41,315 bases of DNA from Lacticaseibacillus manihotivorans DSM 13343 = JCM 12514 (GTDB taxonomy: Bacteria; Bacillota; Bacilli; Lactobacillales; Lactobacillaceae): the NCBI RefSeq assembly GCF_001435035.1, contig NZ_AZEU01000027.1, forward strand, positions 1 through 41,315, in the 5' to 3' direction. The notes beneath the pieces are model-generated. The model searched no databases. It was not told the DNA's origin and was given only the letters and a program-made list of their open reading frames with translations. Shown here piece after piece: positions 25,402 through 34,519 of the stretch. The translations under genes were made by a program, and so were the position numbers. Position 1 is the stretch's first letter. Every line of letters starts with the position of its first letter.

Positions 25402-26646
25402 TCATTCGCTTTGTTCAACATTCAAACTAGCAATGGCAACCAACGTCTCAGCTAGTTTGCCTATCGCCTCCGTTGACACAACTTCATATGGTCCATGAAA
25501 GTTAATCCCACCGTTAAACAAGTTAGGGGTGGGCAAACCTAAATAAGTAATTTTTGAGCCATCGGTTCCACCGCGAAACGGGATAATCGAAGGCGTCAAG
25601 CCGACTGCTTTAATCCCCGCTTCGGCCAAGGCGAGTATCTGGGGATTTTTTTGAATTGCTGAAGCACCATTGTAATATTGGTCGTGCATCGCAATCGTAA
25701 TTCTCAACGTGTCAAATTGCGCGTTTAGAGTCTCGGCAATTTGTTGAAACGTTGCTTTACGCGCATCAAACAGCTCCTTATCGTGATCGCGAATGGTGTA
25801 TACCACCGTAGCATGATCTGTGTTGCCATGAACCGAATTCAAGTGGAAATAGCCTTGATGCCCCTCGGTATATTCAGGACGCTCATATTTCGGCAACGCA
25901 TTATCAAAGTCGCGCGCAATGGACAAGGCATTGATCAATAAGTCTTTGGCGTTGCCGGGATGCACGGAAACGCCTTGAATCTCCAGCGTAGCCTGAGCAG
26001 CATTGAAAGTTTCGTATTCAATTTGACCGAGATCGCCGTTATCCAGCGTGTAGGCAAAATCCGTTGCGAAGCTCGCCACATCAAAACGGTCCGCGCCAGT
26101 ACCGATTTCTTCATCTGGGCCAAAAGCTAATTTGATCTCACCGTGTTTGACTTCGGGATGCGCAATCAAATAACGAACTGCGCCGATTGCACCGGCGATG
26201 CCAGCCTTGTCATCGACTCCCAAAAGTGTGGTGCCATCGCTTGAAATTAACGTTTCACCAAAATAGCGGCGTAATTCCGGAAACTGATCGACGGTCAGTT
26301 CAAGTCCATTATCAAAATGAATCGGAGTTCCATCGTAGTTTTCGTGGATCACGGGATGTACACCTGCCGCTTCGTAATTTGCCGTATCCAGGTGGGCAAT
26401 ATATCCAATACTCGGCACATTTTTGTTAATATTAGCCACCAAGGTTCCAGAAGCAAATCCACTGGCCATGTTAAGATGAACATCGGTGAGGCCCAGCATC
26501 TCCATCTGTTTGACTAAATGCTTTGCAAAAACAGTTTGTCCTGGAGTGGACGGGACTGAAGTTTGAGTGGGATCCGAGCGCGTGTTCATTTTAGCGTACT
26601 TCAGAAAATCGTCTTGGATTGCCGATAAATTTATGTGATAAGTCAT
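25402..26646 (-). CDS. pepT: Peptidase T (tripeptide aminopeptidase)
   Basis: PepT is a cytoplasmic M20 family zinc enzyme that removes the N-terminal residue from tripeptides. The 414-residue protein shows the metal-binding and catalytic motifs in order: AHLDTANYE (about 83-92, first His and Asp), LLGVDDKAGIAGAI (about 142-155, bridging Asp), FGPDEEIGTGADRFD (catalytic and metal Glu, about 178-192), DNGDLGQIEYETFN, and FRGGTDGSKIT near the end with the last His in NFHGPYE. Length is normal. ATG at 26646 follows GGGGGAG. It is the first gene of a unit with oppA, with a TTGACA-like -35 upstream. Confidence 0.95.
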   Translation of the reverse strand: MTYHINLSAIQDDFLKYAKMNTRSDPTQTSVPSTPGQTVFAKHLVKQMEMLGLTDVHLNMASGFASGTLVANINKNVPSIGYIAHLDTANYEAAGVHPVIHENYDGTPIHFDNGLELTVDQFPELRRYFGETLISSDGTTLLGVDDKAGIAGAIGAVRYLIAHPEVKHGEIKLAFGPDEEIGTGADRFDVASFATDFAYTLDNGDLGQIEYETFNAAQATLEIQGVSVHPGNAKDLLINALSIARDFDNALPKYERPEYTEGHQGYFHLNSVHGNTDHATVVYTIRDHDKELFDARKATFQQIAETLNAQFDTLRITIAMHDQYYNGASAIQKNPQILALAEAGIKAVGLTPSIIPFRGGTDGSKITYLGLPTPNLFNGGINFHGPYEVVSTEAIGKLAETLVAIASLNVEQSE

Positions 26647-26717
26647 GTTTCTCCCCCTAGATAATTAAATAACGGTTAATAATTGATTAGCATTAGTTTG
26701 TAATTTAATGGCTTTTT

Positions 26718-26723
26718 TGTCAA
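26718..26723 (-). promoter_or_regulatory. Possible -35 of the pepT promoter
   Basis: A consensus TTGACA on the minus strand lies 72 bases before the pepT start. The -10 is unclear (AAACTA/TACAAA-like sequences at 15-18 bases), so this is a weak call. Confidence 0.35.
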
Positions 26724-26808
26724 TTATTGGAGATAGCTTATCTAACATTCTTGGAAGTATTATTTTTCCACGGTGTCGGAACTACGGTTAAATAAAGTCT
26801 CTGCAACG

Positions 26809-26855
26809 TAAAAAAGTCAGTAACATCACACATAATGTGCAGTTACTGACTTTTT
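26809..26855 (-). terminator. Terminator of the relQ-nadK-pseudouridine synthase operon, overlapping the last codons
   Basis: A 14-bp stem (AAAAAGTCAGTAAC/GTTACTGACTTTTT) with an inner CACA/TGTG pair in the loop is followed by T residues. Its 5' arm contains the last three codons and the stop codon of the pseudouridine synthase gene, so ribosome position could affect termination. Confidence 0.85.
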
Positions 26856-27748
26856 AATTGCAGCTGATTGGCTAATGCCTTCAAATCTTTTGGTAATGGC
26901 GCTTTGAGGTGGATCATTTGTTGCGTCAGCGGTTGCCAGAAATCGAGTTCCGCACAATGCAGCGCTTGGCGATCGAGTTCTGGTACCGCAGGGCCACCAT
27001 ACAAGTCATCCCCAAACAACGGATGTCCGATTGCTGAAAAATGCGCCCGAATTTGATGGGTACGGCCAGTATGCAGACGGACACGGATCAATTGCGCTTC
27101 AGGGACTTGATCCAGGACCTCATATTCAGTCACTGACACTTTGCCGTCAGCCACCACGCCACGATGCATATAAAAATCTGTCGTGCGTCCTAAGCGCAAA
27201 ACCAACCAGCCATGAGCCGGAATCGCCTTGGCCCCAGAAACTAGCGCCAAATAATGCTTTTGCATCTTGTCGGTATGCAATAGCGTATCGATCAAGCTAT
27301 GGGCAAGGCTATGTTTGGCAAATAGCATCAAGCCACTGGTATCGCGGTCTAAGCGCGTCACCACATGAATGGCGGTGCTTTCAGCCTGGGAGTCGATCAA
27401 ATACGCCTTCACGCGATTGGCCATGGTGTCTGGGCTTTTGGCCACATCTGGGATTGATGCGATACCGGCGGGTTTGTTGACGACTAAATAGTCGCGATCT
27501 TCATACACGATATCAAATGGTGCTGAATACGGGATCACTTGATCAGAGACTTTATCTGGCGCTAGCACCATGTCGACCACATCACCTTGATGGACGACAA
27601 AATTGGTGTGCACGGACTCTGCGTTCACAAAGAATTCCCCACCGTGAAATTTCGCTTTTTTGATTTGCATGCGCGCCATGCCGATTTGTCGCAAGAACGT
27701 GTACAACTTGATCGGCTCGCTTTGCGCATAAGTCCACGTTAATTTCAC
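26843..27748 (-). CDS. RluA-family pseudouridine synthase (YjbO-like)
   Basis: Enzymes of this family turn specific uridines of 23S rRNA or tRNA into pseudouridine. The 301-residue protein has a short S4-like N-terminal part (about 15-62), then the catalytic domain with [15 protein letters not shown], the motif [14 protein letters not shown] with catalytic Asp134, and [29 protein letters not shown]. The start is GTG at 27748, overlapping the nadK stop (GTGA), so it is translationally coupled. The order relQ-nadK-yjbO is the same as in Bacillus subtilis. The target uridine cannot be named from sequence. Confidence 0.92.
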   Translation of the reverse strand: MKLTWTYAQSEPIKLYTFLRQIGMARMQIKKAKFHGGEFFVNAESVHTNFVVHQGDVVDMVLAPDKVSDQVIPYSAPFDIVYEDRDYLVVNKPAGIASIPDVAKSPDTMANRVKAYLIDSQAESTAIHVVTRLDRDTSGLMLFAKHSLAHSLIDTLLHTDKMQKHYLALVSGAKAIPAHGWLVLRLGRTTDFYMHRGVVADGKVSVTEYEVLDQVPEAQLIRVRLHTGRTHQIRAHFSAIGHPLFGDDLYGGPAVPELDRQALHCAELDFWQPLTQQMIHLKAPLPKDLKALANQLQLKSQ

Positions 27749-28542
27749 TGCTTGGCGCCGATGAAGGCATCTTCCACGCGATCCCAGAAGTGCATGTGCC
27801 GATACCGGGCAAAATGGATCCGCTCGCTGGCAATTTTAAAGCGGATCGACGTGACCAACTGCGGCGTGATCGAAAATTGATCGATGCTCATGAGATAATC
27901 TTGGAACGGTTCTGGACGCAAAATCACCCATTCATCAGGCGCTAAGATCATTGGGGCGGCTAATGTGCGGAAGACGCGGTTGTTGATCGAGGCAATTTCA
28001 GTCACTTGCATGGCATCCAAGCGCGGATGGATCACCGCGCCGCCATTAGACTTGGAATAAGCCGTGGATCCAGTTGGTGTCGACACACATAAGCCATCCC
28101 CACGAAAGCTTTCAAAAAAGTCTTCTTTGATATAAACATCGCAGCGCATCGTCCCGGACAAGCGCTTCAAAGTCGCTTCATTCAACGCCAAATAATGCGA
28201 AGTGGTCCCATCTTCGTAGTCCGCTAACACATCTAACAAGGGATAAGACACACTTTGCCCAGAGTCATTGAGCAAGGCTTGCACCAATTGGTCGATTTCA
28301 AAATCGCGCCAATCGGTATAAAAGCCTAAATGCCCAGTATGCACCCCAATAAAGCGCACATGATCGAGCTGTTGCGCATAACGGTGAAACGCGCCTAACA
28401 GCGTGCCATCGCCGCCAACGGTGATCACCACATCAGGTGTGTCCAGATCCATTTCAAAACCCGCGGCCGTCAGCTTGTCTTCCAGCTTTTTGGCCGCGGT
28501 TTTTGATTGACTATTCGAATTTTTGATGATGGCGATACGCAT
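27745..28542 (-). CDS. nadK: NAD kinase
   Basis: NAD kinase makes NADP from NAD and ATP, the only route to NADP. The 265-residue protein has the GGDGT motif (residues 43-47, with the catalytic Asp45), the substrate segment [28 protein letters not shown], and the usual C-terminal beta domain. The start is ATG at 28542, one base past the relQ stop codon, with AAGGA in front; the frame is open upstream but only inside relQ. It is the middle gene of a three-gene operon. Confidence 0.96.
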   Translation of the reverse strand: MRIAIIKNSNSQSKTAAKKLEDKLTAAGFEMDLDTPDVVITVGGDGTLLGAFHRYAQQLDHVRFIGVHTGHLGFYTDWRDFEIDQLVQALLNDSGQSVSYPLLDVLADYEDGTTSHYLALNEATLKRLSGTMRCDVYIKEDFFESFRGDGLCVSTPTGSTAYSKSNGGAVIHPRLDAMQVTEIASINNRVFRTLAAPMILAPDEWVILRPEPFQDYLMSIDQFSITPQLVTSIRFKIASERIHFARYRHMHFWDRVEDAFIGAKQ

Positions 28543-28543
28543 A

Positions 28544-29203
28544 CTAGTCATCCTTTTTGTCTGCTTTTGGCATCGGGACATTTTGACCTTTGCCATAAGA
28601 AAACAGCTGTTGGGCTTCTTGAATTTCTTCTCGGATCTCAGACATTTCTTCATCGAGCATGAAACTGGCTTCCGCCGCCCGCTTCAAACGCGCCTTCAAA
28701 TCATCAGGAAATTCGCCTTGGTATTTATAATTTAATGAGTGCTCGATGGTGGCCCAGAAGTTCATCGCCATAGTGCGGATCTGCACTTCAGCGAGGAGTT
28801 TCTTTTCGCCATGTACCAATTGCACCGGATATTCGATCACCACATGATACGAGCGGTAGCCACTGGGCTTGACGTTAGTGACATAATCGCGTTCTTCGAC
28901 GATTTTCATGTCGGTGCGTTTGTGCAAAAGATCCACCACTTGGTAAATATCTTCCACAAATTGGCACATGATCCGCAGCCCCGCGATATCTTGCATATCT
29001 TGTTCCAACAATTGGTCTGAAATATAGCGCCGCGACTGTTTTTCGATAATGGAGTCGATGGGTTTGACCCGGCCGGTCACAAATTCGATCGGCGTGTGTT
29101 CATTGGCTTGTTGAAATTGTTTCCGCATTCCACGGAATTTAATTTTCAGTTCATCAACCGCTTGATAATACGGCATTAAAAAGCTATCCCAATCACGTTG
29201 CAT
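28544..29203 (-). CDS. relQ: Small alarmone synthetase RelQ (GTP pyrophosphokinase)
   Basis: RelQ (YjbM/SasB) makes (p)ppGpp or pGpp from GDP/GTP and ATP without a hydrolase domain. The 219-residue protein has the family signatures: [46 protein letters not shown], the catalytic [22 protein letters not shown], and the C-terminal helix [18 protein letters not shown] typical of RelQ tetramers. The start is ATG at 29203: GGAGG is seven bases upstream of it but only one base from an ATG two codons earlier. It heads the operon with nadK and a pseudouridine synthase, divergent from a CYTH gene. Confidence 0.95.
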   Translation of the reverse strand: MQRDWDSFLMPYYQAVDELKIKFRGMRKQFQQANEHTPIEFVTGRVKPIDSIIEKQSRRYISDQLLEQDMQDIAGLRIMCQFVEDIYQVVDLLHKRTDMKIVEERDYVTNVKPSGYRSYHVVIEYPVQLVHGEKKLLAEVQIRTMAMNFWATIEHSLNYKYQGEFPDDLKARLKRAAEASFMLDEEMSEIREEIQEAQQLFSYGKGQNVPMPKADKKDD

Positions 29204-29224
29204 CGCCATGCCTCCACATCCATA

Positions 29225-29252
29225 TTGTAACAATCTTAGTTTACCATATAAT
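29225..29252 (+). promoter_or_regulatory. Promoter of the CYTH gene, in the divergent gap with relQ
   Basis: TTGTAA (29225-29230) and TATAAT (29247-29252) are 16 bases apart on the plus strand. Transcription should begin near 29259. The relQ promoter must lie in the same or the neighbouring bases on the other strand (a TGTTACAAT sequence overlaps the -35). Confidence 0.7.
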
Positions 29253-29295
29253 GGAGACAATATTAGTTGACGAGTACACCGAAAGGACCACAAAA

Positions 29296-29859
29296 TTGTC
29301 AAAACAAGTCGAACAAGAATTCAAAACGCTTCTGCCTGCTACTACGGCTGAGCAATTACTCACGCAAATCACCTTTCAGCCGCCGTTTACCCAAACCAAT
29401 CGTTATTTCGATACCGTCAATCATCAACTCAAAGTCCATCACTTCGGCTTGCGCACACGCGAATTTGCTGATCATGCCGAACAAACGCTCAAAGTCCCAG
29501 CTGGGCCAAACCGCAAGTTGATCGAATACACGGATGCGATCAAAGGCGCTGACTTGGTTGCCGGTGGTGCAGTTGAGGCCCAGCTGAGCCAAGCCGGCAT
29601 CGCTTTGGCCGACTTACAACTGATCGGCCAAGCCACGACCACGCGCTATTTAGCCCCGCAGCCTGCCGGTTTGCTGACGCTTGATCACACCACCTACGCC
29701 AATGGTCACGATGATTGGGAACTGGAAATGGAATACACCGATATCGCCGTAGCCCAGGCCTTTTGGCAACAATTGGCCACAGATTTTGCCATCAACTTAC
29801 TGCCTCCAGAAAACAAGATCCAGCGTGCAATTGATAATGTGAATAAGTCACAAGGCTAA
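29296..29859 (+). CDS. CYTH domain protein (YjbK-like triphosphatase family)
   Basis: CYTH proteins (adenylyl cyclase/thiamine triphosphatase fold) act on triphosphates with metal ions. The 187-residue protein begins with the signature ExExK (in VEQEFKTLL) and has the rows of charged residues that line the tunnel: TNRYFDT, LRTREFADHAEQTLKVP, TTRYL, DHTTYANGHDDWELEMEY. The start is TTG at 29296 with AAAGGA eight bases upstream; an upstream ATG at 29251 overlaps the -10 and cannot be used. In Bacillus subtilis the homologue yjbK is also beside relQ (yjbM), and a role in nucleotide or polyphosphate chemistry is suspected but not known. Confidence 0.9.
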   Translation: MSKQVEQEFKTLLPATTAEQLLTQITFQPPFTQTNRYFDTVNHQLKVHHFGLRTREFADHAEQTLKVPAGPNRKLIEYTDAIKGADLVAGGAVEAQLSQAGIALADLQLIGQATTTRYLAPQPAGLLTLDHTTYANGHDDWELEMEYTDIAVAQAFWQQLATDFAINLLPPENKIQRAIDNVNKSQG

Positions 29860-29921
29860 AAATTGTGTTCTAAAAATTATCTGGTAAAGTTAGGATATCG
29901 AATAAATTTGGAGGGTCCAAC

Positions 29922-30518
29922 TTGTTAGAAATGTTTCTGTTTGTGAATCCACTTGGCGCACAATGCCGCCAAGCTGAAGCCGCAGTCTTTCGTCTCCAAC
30001 AGGAATCACGTCAAAAAGTCGACTTGCATGTCGCGATGTTGCTCAATTTTCAAGTGATCACCGATATCCTCACGCATCACCATCAAGACCCTAAAGATTT
30101 GAACTTACGCAACCTAGTCAACGATGCCGCTTATCAAGTGGCCTTAGACTTCAAAGCCGCCCAACTACAAGGCAATCAAAAAGCCCGCCAACTGCTGTTA
30201 GGCGAGCAAGAAATGTTCAACGATGGCAATTTCACCTATGATCCCGCCTTTGCGATGGCGCTGGTTTCTGGCTATCACTTAAATCAAGCTGCCTTTCTCG
30301 ATGATCGTCAGCGTTTGGCGACCACGCGTTGCCTGGATAGTGATCAACACATGGCTCAAGAAATGGGCGTCACCCAAGCCCCAGATGTCGTCGTGTTTGA
30401 CACCGCAAGTCTTGACGCTGGCGTCAAGCTCGGCAATACCCGCAACTATCAACGCCTCAAAGCCGTCTGCGAAAAGCTCGCTGAGCCAACGTCACCTTCG
30501 ATGCTACACGTGCTTTGA
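29922..30518 (+). CDS. spxH: SpxH/YjbH-like DsbA-family protein
   Basis: SpxH (YjbH) is the adaptor that delivers the redox regulator Spx to ClpXP in Bacillus subtilis. The 198-residue protein has the thioredoxin/DsbA-like start EMFLFVNPLGAQC, a helical insertion domain, and a C-terminal section with a conserved T-Q-A-P-D loop. At the position of the CxxC motif of thioredoxins only the second cysteine remains (Gly12, Cys15), so a dithiol redox role is unlikely; the adaptor role does not need it. Start is TTG at 29922 with TTGGAGGG before it. It lies between the CYTH gene and coiA, as in the yjb cluster of Bacillus. Confidence 0.82.
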   Translation: MLEMFLFVNPLGAQCRQAEAAVFRLQQESRQKVDLHVAMLLNFQVITDILTHHHQDPKDLNLRNLVNDAAYQVALDFKAAQLQGNQKARQLLLGEQEMFNDGNFTYDPAFAMALVSGYHLNQAAFLDDRQRLATTRCLDSDQHMAQEMGVTQAPDVVVFDTASLDAGVKLGNTRNYQRLKAVCEKLAEPTSPSMLHVL

Positions 30519-30533
30519 TCCCCAATTCCAATC

Positions 30534-30570
30534 AGCCCACGACAACTTCACAAAGTAGTCGTGGGCTTTT
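30534..30570. terminator. Terminator between spxH and coiA
   Basis: AGCCCACGAC/GTCGTGGGCT, a perfect 10-bp stem with a 14-nt loop and T residues on the plus strand. A weaker T-tract on the other strand may let it serve the convergent coiA gene too. Confidence 0.75.
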
Positions 30571-30578
30571 GCGTCGAT

Positions 30579-31625
30579 TCAGCGCAAGGCTGCTAATTTG
30601 TGTTCGCCATCGACAAACCACGGCAACGGCTTGACCCACTGCCAGCCATCGGCGGTGGCATTTAAATAACCTGCTTGGCTCAATGTCTGCAGCCACACCG
30701 TTGCCACCGTCGTCACCAGTGCCGCATTGTCCACTAACGGTGTGATGGCGAGTGCGACTTGCTCATGCCAGAATTTCTGATTCATTTCCCGGGAAATATT
30801 GCCACCTTCAAAGGTTAATAACCACTTCGCGCGCAGTTGCCACTCAGGTACTTTCAACCCGATCAACTGCGTTAAGTGCTCATGCACCAACCAAGGTAAG
30901 CCGCTGAGATGTTGTCCTTGCGCATACGCGAGTTGTTGCAACGCCAATACATTGCGCTCGCGATAATGCAAGGCGTTATCGATCAAGCGCACGATTTTAG
31001 GCCCAGATTGTCCGACTCGTACTTGGCGCTGGTGCATCGGTCCCTGACTAAAGCGTTGCACGTTGAAATACCCCCTTTGTGCTTGCCACAATTCCAAAAA
31101 GTTTTGGCCGTCGCTATACCACAAGTGATAGCCATGTTGCGTATCCCAACGCAAGAATTTGGCCTGCATGCCGCCAGGTCGTTGACTGTAGTAACGCGGG
31201 CCGAGGATCCAAATCACTTCCAACCCTAATTGTGCATAACCTTTCGTCCGTTCTTTCAAGCGCTTCGGGTCTAATGGACTGCACTGAAATTCCAAAATCA
31301 ATTTCCGTTCAGGCTTTTCCCACACCACATCTGCACGCTGGCGAATTTCTGGATAATACACTTCTAGCGTCACGGCATAACCTAACAATTGGCCCAACTG
31401 CATCAGCCACTGTTTGCCGCGCAAATGAATCGTACTTTCGCCTTCGCTGTCGACATCACAAGCCGGTCCGATATGGGCAAAATGTGCAGGCATCACTTGC
31501 CCGTTTTTGATGCGGACGGGTTCGCGACAAGCCGGACAGATAAACTCACCGCCGCGTAATTTTTCTGCCTGTTCATGATCCACTAAGGTAATGCGCTTTT
31601 CATCAGTTGTCATTGCCACAAACAT
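30579..31625 (-). CDS. coiA: Competence protein CoiA-like nuclease
   Basis: CoiA is needed for transformation in streptococci and Bacillus and is thought to act on incoming DNA. The 348-residue protein opens with a zinc-binding Cys pair (FICPACREPVRIK), then PAHFAHIG with conserved histidines, and a PD-(D/E)xK-type nuclease core: RADVVWE, KLILEFQCSPL, then ERTKGYAQLGLEVIWILG. Start is ATG at 31625 (GGGGTGATCG upstream). It stands alone on the minus strand beside spxH, the same order as in Bacillus. Whether this organism is naturally competent cannot be told from this window. Confidence 0.92.
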   Translation of the reverse strand: MFVAMTTDEKRITLVDHEQAEKLRGGEFICPACREPVRIKNGQVMPAHFAHIGPACDVDSEGESTIHLRGKQWLMQLGQLLGYAVTLEVYYPEIRQRADVVWEKPERKLILEFQCSPLDPKRLKERTKGYAQLGLEVIWILGPRYYSQRPGGMQAKFLRWDTQHGYHLWYSDGQNFLELWQAQRGYFNVQRFSQGPMHQRQVRVGQSGPKIVRLIDNALHYRERNVLALQQLAYAQGQHLSGLPWLVHEHLTQLIGLKVPEWQLRAKWLLTFEGGNISREMNQKFWHEQVALAITPLVDNAALVTTVATVWLQTLSQAGYLNATADGWQWVKPLPWFVDGEHKLAALR

Positions 31626-31704
31626 TCGATCACCCCTTCACTAATAAATTACGCAAAGCAAAGGCGTTTCATCTTTTGAAACATTGGACAACTTTGAGCA
31701 AACG

Positions 31705-31737
31705 AAAAAAGCCTCAACGAAATGAATCGTCGAGGCT
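31705..31737 (-). terminator. Terminator of the ACT-UPF0210 operon
   Basis: GAGCCTCGACGA/TCGTTGAGGCTT forms a stem of about 11 bp with a short loop, followed by six T residues on the minus strand, about 18 bases past the stop codon. Confidence 0.85.
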
Positions 31738-31755
31738 CAGTAAAATTCTCATCGA

Positions 31756-33099
31756 TTAATTCTTGAAGCTGTGAATTGGCGCTGGAATATGGCCACCGCG
31801 GTTGACGAATACTGATGCGTCCCCGGTGTTCACTGCCATGATCGGTGCTGAGCCGAACAGCCCACCAAATTCAATGGCATCGCCGACTTTTTTACCAGGC
31901 ACTGGGATCACCCGCACCGCCGTGGTTTTGTTGTTGATCATGCCAATGGCCGCCTCATCGGCGATCATTCCCGAAATCGTCGTTGCTGGTGTTTCCCCTG
32001 GCACCGCGATCATATCCAAGCCGACCGAACAAACCGCCGTCATCGCTTCGAGTTTTTCCAAGGTGATGTGGCCGGCTTCGGCCGCTTTGATCATGTTGGC
32101 ATCTTCTGAAACCGGAATGAACGCCCCAGATAACCCACCAACGCGTTCGGCTGCCATCACGCCGCCTTTTTTCACCGCATCATTCAATAATGCGAGCGCG
32201 GCGGTCGTCCCAGGCGTACCGACATGACTCAAGCCCATGGTTTCCAGAATTTCAGCCACAGAATCCCCCTTAGCAGGCGTTGGCGCTAAGGAGAGATCGA
32301 CGATGTTGAACGGTACCCCTAAACGTTCCGCTGCGACTTTGCCGACAAACTGCCCCATGCGAGAAACTTTAAAAGCAGTTTTTTTGATGGTTTCACACAT
32401 CACTTCAAAATCCGCATCCGGTTGATTGGCAATGGCCCGCTGTACGACACCAGGACCAGAAACCCCAGTGTTGATCGCGACATCGCCTTCAGATACACCC
32501 CAAAAAGCGCCAGCCATAAACGGATTATCTTCCACCGCGTTACAGAACACCACCAATTTCATGGCGAGTTTTGGATCAATGTCAGCGATGGCTTTGACGC
32601 ATTCGCCCATCAACTTCACGGCATCCATGTTCAAACCAGAGCGAGAGGCCCCGATATTGACGCTGGAACATACCCGATCCGTCGCTGCCAAGGCAGCGGG
32701 AATTTGATCGATCAAGGCCAAATCGGCTGGCGTGCAGCCATTTTGCACTGTTGCTGAAAACCCACCGATTAAGTCCACTTCAACGGCTTTAGCCGCATCA
32801 TCCATGGCTTTGGCGATCGGCAAAAAGTCTGGCTTTGGATCAGCGCCAGCCAACATTGCCACTGGCGTCACTGAAATGCGCTTGTTCACGATCGGAATCC
32901 CGAATTCACTGGAAATCGCGTTGGCCACTGGCACCAAGTTCTTGGCCTTATCAACAATTTTGGCATAAACGCGCTGAGCGGTGGTTTTGGTATCGCCAGT
33001 GATACAATCCAACAAGGAGATCCCCATGGTGACCGTGCGAATATCCAAGTTTTCTTCGGCGATCATTTGAATCGTTTCTTTGATCTGGTTGCTTTCCAT
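31756..33099 (-). CDS. UPF0210 (DUF711) family protein
   Basis: This conserved family has a pyruvate formate-lyase-like fold but no glycyl radical motif, and its function is not known. The 447-residue protein shows the typical stretches: [12 protein letters not shown] near residue 26, [57 protein letters not shown] and [20 protein letters not shown]. Start is ATG at 33099 with AGGAGGCAGGA in front. It follows an ACT-domain gene by 13 bases in the same operon, the pairing found in many Firmicutes, which suggests that the small protein binds a ligand and controls this one. Confidence 0.92.
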   Translation of the reverse strand: MESNQIKETIQMIAEENLDIRTVTMGISLLDCITGDTKTTAQRVYAKIVDKAKNLVPVANAISSEFGIPIVNKRISVTPVAMLAGADPKPDFLPIAKAMDDAAKAVEVDLIGGFSATVQNGCTPADLALIDQIPAALAATDRVCSSVNIGASRSGLNMDAVKLMGECVKAIADIDPKLAMKLVVFCNAVEDNPFMAGAFWGVSEGDVAINTGVSGPGVVQRAIANQPDADFEVMCETIKKTAFKVSRMGQFVGKVAAERLGVPFNIVDLSLAPTPAKGDSVAEILETMGLSHVGTPGTTAALALLNDAVKKGGVMAAERVGGLSGAFIPVSEDANMIKAAEAGHITLEKLEAMTAVCSVGLDMIAVPGETPATTISGMIADEAAIGMINNKTTAVRVIPVPGKKVGDAIEFGGLFGSAPIMAVNTGDASVFVNRGGHIPAPIHSFKN

Positions 33100-33112
33100 G
33101 CGTTCCTGCCTC

Positions 33113-33379
33113 CTAGAGTTTGTGCATCGCGTCAAAAATTTCTTGACGGGCGATTTTCACTTCAACACCGATGTCAGCCCCAAGATCTTGCAAGTCGGCC
33201 TTGATGGCCCCAAAGTCCCCGTCTTCAGGCAACTTGGCCAATAACATCATCGTAAATGCGCCTTGCATAATCGTTTGGGACACATCTAAAATATTGACGT
33301 TCAATGCGGCGAGTTTGGTGGTGACTTTGGCGATAATGCCGACTTTATCGGTTCCGATCACAGTAACGATGACTTGCAT
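33113..33379 (-). CDS. ACT domain protein (UPF0237)
   Basis: An 88-residue protein consisting of a single ACT-type ligand-binding domain: [51 protein letters not shown] domains usually bind amino acids and dimerise. The start is ATG at 33379 with CAGGAAATC before it. It precedes the UPF0210 gene by 13 bases. No downstream catalytic domain is present in the same protein, so it is a stand-alone regulator; the ligand is unknown. Confidence 0.9.
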   Translation of the reverse strand: MQVIVTVIGTDKVGIIAKVTTKLAALNVNILDVSQTIMQGAFTMMLLAKLPEDGDFGAIKADLQDLGADIGVEVKIARQEIFDAMHKL

Positions 33380-33555
33380 AGGTTGATTTCCTGCCTTTTT
33401 GATTGATAAATTTAGTTTACCATAAGTCCCATCATTTTCCGGTATTAATCTTGTATTGTTCGGATTTTTTGTGATTTTCTCTTTGAATTTAACCGACAGA
33501 TGCGCAAGGATCGCAGAAAAATTAGCCACTGTCAGCACTGGTCTAATCACAGGCA

Positions 33556-33583
33556 AAAAGATATCCACAACATCTTGTGGATA
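33556..33583 (-). terminator. Terminator-like hairpin after nnrD
   Basis: TATCCACAA and TTGTGGATA form a 9-bp stem with a 4-nt loop, followed after two or three bases by five T residues on the minus strand, just past the nnrD stop codon. The same bases contain near-consensus DnaA boxes (see findings). Confidence 0.65.
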
Positions 33584-33590
33584 CTGTGGA

Positions 33591-34415
33591 TTATTTTTGC
33601 GACATCAGTGCCATATATTGTGGTAGTTGCGTAATCACTTGAGTTGGTAAGGCCACATAATGGGTGCTTGCAACCTCATCAGCGACGGCACTGTGGGTAT
33701 ACACCGCCGCACAAATCGTGGCATCTGAATACCCGAACTGACCAACAAACGCCGCCAAGATACCCGTTAACGTATCACCTGAACCTCCTGTTGCCATCGC
33801 TGGCGAGCCCGCTGGATTCAAATAGGCTTCTTGCAGCCCAAAAATCTCGGTTGCTTCAGATTTTACGATCACGACGCCCGAAATTTTTTTTGCTGCTTGC
33901 GCATTGGTTTGTGGGTTTTGATCGGAAAGCTTGACGCCAGACAAGCGTTGCCACTCCATTTGATGTGGGGTCCAAATCAATCGCGCTTCAGGCACTGTTA
34001 AGTGCTCACGGGCAATCAAGGTGATGGCTGACCCGTCGATAATCACTGTTTGGTCAGGACGAATCGTAGCAAATACTCGCTTTAATAAATGTAAAGCCGC
34101 ATTATCATCGCCTAAACCTGGCCCGATCACTAACACATCTTGGGCAATGAGCAAGGCTTCAAGCTTGCCGGCATCAAATGGCAAAATCATCGCCTCTGGC
34201 AAGCGAGCATGCAACGCCGAGCGATTCACCGCATCTGTCACCACACTCACTAAGCCTGCGCCTGCATATACTGCAGCACTTGCCGACATGATCGCAGCGC
34301 CGCCATATTGGGCATTGCCACCGATGACTGTCACGCGACCGAACTGACCTTTATAACTTTTCTTTTTTCGAGGGTGAACCACTTGGCTCACACATTGTTC
34401 TGAAAGAGTTTGCAT
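33591..34415 (-). CDS. nnrD: ADP-dependent NAD(P)H-hydrate dehydratase
   Basis: NnrD repairs damaged NADH and NADPH hydrates, using ADP (in bacteria). The 274-residue protein has the ribokinase-like fold: FGRVTVIGGNAQYGGAAIMSA at the N-terminus, VLVIGPGLGDD, a TPHQMEWQRL segment, and the catalytic PAMATGGSGDTLTGILAAF near residues 205-225. The start is ATG at 34415 with GAGGTGATAG in front. The epimerase domain that is fused in E. coli is not present. The gene is divergent from tRNA-Leu. Confidence 0.93.
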   Translation of the reverse strand: MQTLSEQCVSQVVHPRKKKSYKGQFGRVTVIGGNAQYGGAAIMSASAAVYAGAGLVSVVTDAVNRSALHARLPEAMILPFDAGKLEALLIAQDVLVIGPGLGDDNAALHLLKRVFATIRPDQTVIIDGSAITLIAREHLTVPEARLIWTPHQMEWQRLSGVKLSDQNPQTNAQAAKKISGVVIVKSEATEIFGLQEAYLNPAGSPAMATGGSGDTLTGILAAFVGQFGYSDATICAAVYTHSAVADEVASTHYVALPTQVITQLPQYMALMSQK

Positions 34416-34462
34416 TGCTATCACCTCAAGACTATTGTACCGCAAGTTTTTTGGCTTGGGAC

Positions 34463-34491
34463 TGGACACACTCGACAAACCTTGATATACT
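34463..34491 (+). promoter_or_regulatory. Promoter of tRNA-Leu
   Basis: TGGACA (34463-34468) and TATACT (34486-34491) are 17 bases apart on the plus strand. Transcription should begin near 34498, at the edge of a perfect palindrome (34499-34515). Confidence 0.7.
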
Positions 34492-34519
34492 AGTTTTCGT
34501 TGTTAAGTTAACAACTCAT

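Noticed and set aside
30579-31625. coiA as part of a defence system because of its nuclease core
   Set aside because: Sequence and the yjb-type gene order identify it as the usual competence protein.
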